64,000 nucleotides of DNA, from the NCBI RefSeq assembly GCF_000830005.1, contig NZ_CP010407.1, forward strand, positions 4,011,001 through 4,075,000, read 5' to 3'. The position numbers and the translations under genes are program-made. A model generated the notes under the pieces. The model was not told the origin of the DNA and ran no database searches. It saw only the letters and a program-made list of their open reading frames with translations. Below are positions 61,282 through 64,000 of the stretch, in pieces. Within the stretch, counting starts at the first letter, position 1. The number at the start of each line of letters is the position of its first letter. This DNA comes from Streptomyces vietnamensis (GTDB lineage: Bacteria > Actinomycetota > Actinomycetes > Streptomycetales > Streptomycetaceae).

Positions 61282-62012
61282 GCCCCTCCCGGACCGAACA
61301 CCCAGGCGGCGGCCTCCTCCGGGGAGGCCGCCGTCTGCACTCCCTCCGGGACCGGCGGGCGGCGGACCACGACCACCGGGACGCCCGCCTCGCGGGCCGC
61401 CGTCAGTTTCGGGGCGGTCGCCGCGCCGCCGCTGTCCTTCGTCACCACCACGTCGATCCGGTGCCGGGCCAGGAGTTCGCGTTCGCCGTCCAGGGTGAAC
61501 GGGCCCCGGTCGAGGAGGATCTCGGTGCGGGCCGGCATCGGGGCGTCCGGGGCGTCCACCGAGCGGACCAGGAACCACTGCGGGCAGGCCGCGAAGGCCG
61601 CCAGGCCCATGCGGCCGGTCGTCAGGAAGACGCGGTCGCCTAGGCCGTCCAGGGCCCGGGCCGCCTCCTCCAGGGACGCGACCGGGTGCCAGTCGTCGCC
61701 GTCGACCGGGACCCAGCCTGGGCGGCGCAGGGCCAGCAGGGGAACATGGGCGGTGGCGGCCGCCCGGGCCGCGTTGAAGCTGATCCGCTCGGCGAAGGGA
61801 TGGGTGGCGTCGATGACCGCGTCCACGGCCTGCTCCCGCACCCATGCGGCAAGCCCCTCCGGCCCCCCGAACCCCCCGATCCGGACCTCGCCCGCCGGCA
61901 GCCGCGGGCTCGCCACCCGTCCCGCGAGGGAGCTGGTGACCCGGACCCGGTCGTGCAGCAGTCCGGCGAGGGCGCGGGCCTCGGTGGTCCCGCCGAGAAT
62001 GAGTACGTGCAC
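61263..62012 (-). CDS. cobK: Precorrin-6A reductase
   Basis: 249 residues. HVLILGGTTEARALAGLLHD opens (Rossmann NADPH site); VRIGGFGGPEGLAAWVREQA near 44, DATHPFAERISFNAARAA near 70, VFLTTGRMGLAAFAACPQWF near 130, and VVTKDSGGAATAPKLTAARE near 190 are hallmarks. Start GTG 62012, back-to-back with cbiD (12-bp gap). The stop overlaps the convergent PA14 gene by 19 bp. Confidence 0.93.
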   Translation of the reverse strand: MHVLILGGTTEARALAGLLHDRVRVTSSLAGRVASPRLPAGEVRIGGFGGPEGLAAWVREQAVDAVIDATHPFAERISFNAARAAATAHVPLLALRRPGWVPVDGDDWHPVASLEEAARALDGLGDRVFLTTGRMGLAAFAACPQWFLVRSVDAPDAPMPARTEILLDRGPFTLDGERELLARHRIDVVVTKDSGGAATAPKLTAAREAGVPVVVVRRPPVPEGVQTAASPEEAAAWVFGPGGAQTRSS

Positions 62013-62024
62013 AGGAGCCTCTTC

Positions 62025-63152
62025 GTGAGTACAGGCGGCGGGCGTGAGGCCCAACTCAAGCACACCGGCCTCCGCCCGGGCTGGACGACCGGTGCCTGCG
62101 CGACGGCGGCCACGACCGCCGCGTACACCGCGCTGCTCACCGGCGACTTCCCCGACCCGGTGACGATCACCCTGCCGAAGGGCCAGACGCCGTCCTTCGC
62201 GCTGACCGCCGAGTCCCTGTCGGGCGGCTCCGCCATGGCCGCCGTCGTCAAGGACGCGGGCGACGACCCGGACGTCACGCACGGGGCCGTGATCCGTTCG
62301 ACGGTACGGCTCCTGCCGCCGGGTTCGGGCGTGGTCTTCCGCGCGGGCGAGGGCGTCGGCACCGTCACCCTCCCCGGTCTCCCCCTCGACGTCGGCGAAC
62401 CCGCCATCAACCCCGTGCCCCGGCAGCTCATGCGCGAGCACGTCGCCGCCGTCGCCGCCGCGCACGACGCCCCCGGCGACGTCGAGGTCACCGTCTCCGT
62501 CGACAACGGCGCCGAGATCGCCCGCTCCACCTGGAACCCCCGCATCGGCATCCTCGGCGGCCTGTCGATCCTCGGCACGACCGGCGTCGTCGTCCCGTAC
62601 TCCTGCTCGGCGTGGATCGACTCGATCCGCCGGGGCGTCGACGTGGCCCGCGCGGGCGGTCTGACCCACGTGGCCGGTTGTACGGGCTCCACATCCGAGC
62701 GGACCGTCACCGGGATCTACGACCTTCCGGAGATCGCCCTCCTCGACATGGGCGACTTCGCGGGCGCGGTGCTGAAGTACATCCGCCGCCATCCCGTCGA
62801 CCGGCTCACCATCTGCGGCGGCTTCGCCAAGCTCTCCAAGCTCGCCGCCGGCCACCTGGACCTCCACTCGGCCCGCTCCCAGGTCGACAAGGCCTTCCTC
62901 GCCGACCTGGCCCGCACGGGCGGCGCGTCGGATGCGCTGGCGTCGGAGATCGCCGACGCCAACACGGGCCTCGCCGCCCTCCGCCTCTGCGAGGCCGCCG
63001 CCGTCCCCCTGGGCGACCTGGTCGCCGCCCGCGCCCGCGACGAGGCCCTGGCCGTCCTGCGGGGCGCGCCGGTCGCGGTGGACGTGATCTGCATCGACCG
63101 GGCGGGGACGGTCGTGGGGCGGTCGGAGCCCAAGGGCCCGGCGGGGTCGTAA
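62025..63152 (+). CDS. cbiD: Cobalt-precorrin-5B C1-methyltransferase (CbiD)
   Basis: 375 residues. LRPGWTTGACATAATTAAYT near 18, PGEP-like DVGEPAINPVPRQLM near 118, NPRIGILGGLSILGTTGVVV near 170, VAGCTGSTSERTV near 218, and TICGGFAKLSKLAAGHLDLH near 260 are diagnostic. It does the C1 methylation and deacylation step; in this aerobic (CobG-type) set it replaces CobF. GTG 62025 with AGGAG at 62013-62017. Confidence 0.95.
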   Translation: MSTGGGREAQLKHTGLRPGWTTGACATAATTAAYTALLTGDFPDPVTITLPKGQTPSFALTAESLSGGSAMAAVVKDAGDDPDVTHGAVIRSTVRLLPPGSGVVFRAGEGVGTVTLPGLPLDVGEPAINPVPRQLMREHVAAVAAAHDAPGDVEVTVSVDNGAEIARSTWNPRIGILGGLSILGTTGVVVPYSCSAWIDSIRRGVDVARAGGLTHVAGCTGSTSERTVTGIYDLPEIALLDMGDFAGAVLKYIRRHPVDRLTICGGFAKLSKLAAGHLDLHSARSQVDKAFLADLARTGGASDALASEIADANTGLAALRLCEAAAVPLGDLVAARARDEALAVLRGAPVAVDVICIDRAGTVVGRSEPKGPAGS

Positions 63153-63193
63153 TCCGGGCGACAGCGGCCGTGACGAGGGCCGAGACTTCCGGG

Positions 63194-63760
63194 ATGACCG
63201 ACTTCTCGCACAAGCCCACCCTCACCGGCGACCTGGTGGTCCTCCGCCCCGTCACCGAGGCGGACGTGCCCGCTCTGCTGCCGCTGTTCGAGGACCCGGA
63301 GGTCACCCGGCTGACCGGCAGCCACGTCGCGCACGACGAGGCGGCGCTCCTCAAGTGGTACGGCTCGCGGGGCGCGCAGGACGACCGGCTCGACCTCGCC
63401 GTGGTCGAGCGGGCCACGGGACGGGTCGTCGGCGAGGCCGTCCTCAACGAATGGGACCCCGACAACGAGAGCTGCGCCTTCCGGATCGCCTTCGTCCCGG
63501 ACGCCGTCGGCCGGGGCCTCGGCACGGAGGCGACCCGGCTGATCGTCGGCCACGCCTTCGAGGCGCTCGGCCTCTACCGGATCTGGCTGGAGGTCTACGC
63601 CTTCAACCCCCGCGCCCGCCGCGCCTACGAGAAGGCGGGCTTCCGCGCGGAGGGCGTCCTGCGGGGCGCGCTGCTGTGGGAGGGGGAGCGGGTGGACGCG
63701 ACGGTGATGTCGGTGCTGGCGCCGGAGTGGGCGGCCGCGGACCGTCAGGCCGTCGGGTAG
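63194..63760 (+). CDS. GNAT acetyltransferase, RimJ/RimL type
   Basis: 188 residues. LVVLRPVTEADVPALLPLFE opens; IAFVPDAVGRGLGTEATRLI near 97 holds the acetyl-CoA loop; LEVYAFNPRARRAYEKAGFR near 135 is the C-terminal GNAT motif. Acts on an N-terminal amine or small molecule. It overlaps the gene at 63745 by 16 bp, convergent. Confidence 0.88.
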   Translation: MTDFSHKPTLTGDLVVLRPVTEADVPALLPLFEDPEVTRLTGSHVAHDEAALLKWYGSRGAQDDRLDLAVVERATGRVVGEAVLNEWDPDNESCAFRIAFVPDAVGRGLGTEATRLIVGHAFEALGLYRIWLEVYAFNPRARRAYEKAGFRAEGVLRGALLWEGERVDATVMSVLAPEWAAADRQAVG

Positions 63761-64000
63761 CCGATCTCCGCGATGTCCTCGGCCAGGTCGGCGAGCTCCA
63801 CCTCCGGGTTGAGGGTCGCGACGACCTCGGGCGTGAGGGGGCGCAGGGCCAGGACGTGGCGTACGGCTTCCAGGTCGACCGGGGTCTCGTAGTAGTCCGA
63901 CGCCCATTCGGCGTACGCCTCCGCCGAGCGGTCCACGAGCAGGTGGAGGAGGCGGCCGGAGCCGTCCGGGTCCTCGCGGTCGTCGCCCGCGTCGGGGTAC
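63745..64000 (-). CDS. Hypothetical protein, C-terminal part (runs off window)
   Basis: The frame is open from base 64000 to a stop at 63745; 84 residues visible. The sequence (SAEAYAEWASDYYETPVDLE, then LALRPLTPEVVATLNPEVEL) is acidic and helical, with no recognised family. Its start lies beyond the window. Confidence 0.55.
   Translation of the reverse strand, partial: YPDAGDDREDPDGSGRLLHLLVDRSAEAYAEWASDYYETPVDLEAVRHVLALRPLTPEVVATLNPEVELADLAEDIAEIGYPTA

Overview
The window is a GC-rich actinomycete chromosome, almost certainly Streptomyces. The reasons are strong G/C bias at third codon positions, frequent GTG/TTG starts, ATGA/GTGA stop-start overlaps, a DUF6243 protein, CobIJ and CobN of the actinomycete type, and a characteristic tRNA-Gly(CCC).

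Layout. 1-5722: the end of a sugar transferase gene, a membrane Fe-S oxidoreductase, a Yip1-like protein, a small secreted protein, a purine-type phosphoribosyltransferase, dcd (dCTP deaminase) and a small cysteine protein. 5885-25850: an accessory region that starts at an intact tRNA-Gly(CCC) gene. The last 41 bases of that tRNA plus its terminator hairpin recur downstream five times (cores at 8687, 13199, 16307, 17842, 25769), with a decayed terminator-only trace near 20295. At four copies the core is preceded, 127-129 bp upstream, by a paired GTGCC-N5-GTGCC motif; at 25769 the pair is imperfect and only 51 bp away. I read this as a stack of att-bounded cassettes left by tRNA-targeted integration. 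No integrase is visible anywhere in the window.

Cassette contents: (1) pseudogene debris and an RTX-like secreted protein; (2) a WXG100/RNase A-like polymorphic toxin locus with immunity genes and an orphan toxin tip; (3) a VOC protein, a Vat-type streptogramin A acetyltransferase overlapping a Vgb-type streptogramin B lyase, and a YciI protein; (4) a membrane-anchored hypothetical protein and a GNAT acetyltransferase; (5) DUF6243, an aldo/keto reductase and an SRPBCC protein; (6) DUF4287, DUF998, an arsenic locus (arsR-aquaporin-arsC, divergent arsM), a deleted PLP-decarboxylase pseudogene and a PLAT-domain membrane protein.

25888-31309: an EF-hand protein, then a compact operon of adenylate-forming enzyme, cysteine-rich ATC-hydrolase-like protein, cytochrome P450 and VOC protein, which may be a small biosynthetic cluster, then a DUF4239 membrane protein. 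31428-49865: mixed metabolic and regulatory genes, including glutamate decarboxylase, a GadC-like permease with a ThrE-like exporter, a GlxA-type regulator, a lipoprotein subtilase, a MarR/DoxX pair and an ABC-F resistance-type ATPase. 50226-63152: a cobalamin locus (cobN under a cobalamin riboswitch, cobG, cobH, cobIJ, cobK, cbiD), interrupted by two tandem secreted PA14/FN3 paralogues. The window ends with a GNAT gene and the 3' end of an unknown gene.

All functional calls come from reading translated motifs and gene order. No database search was run.
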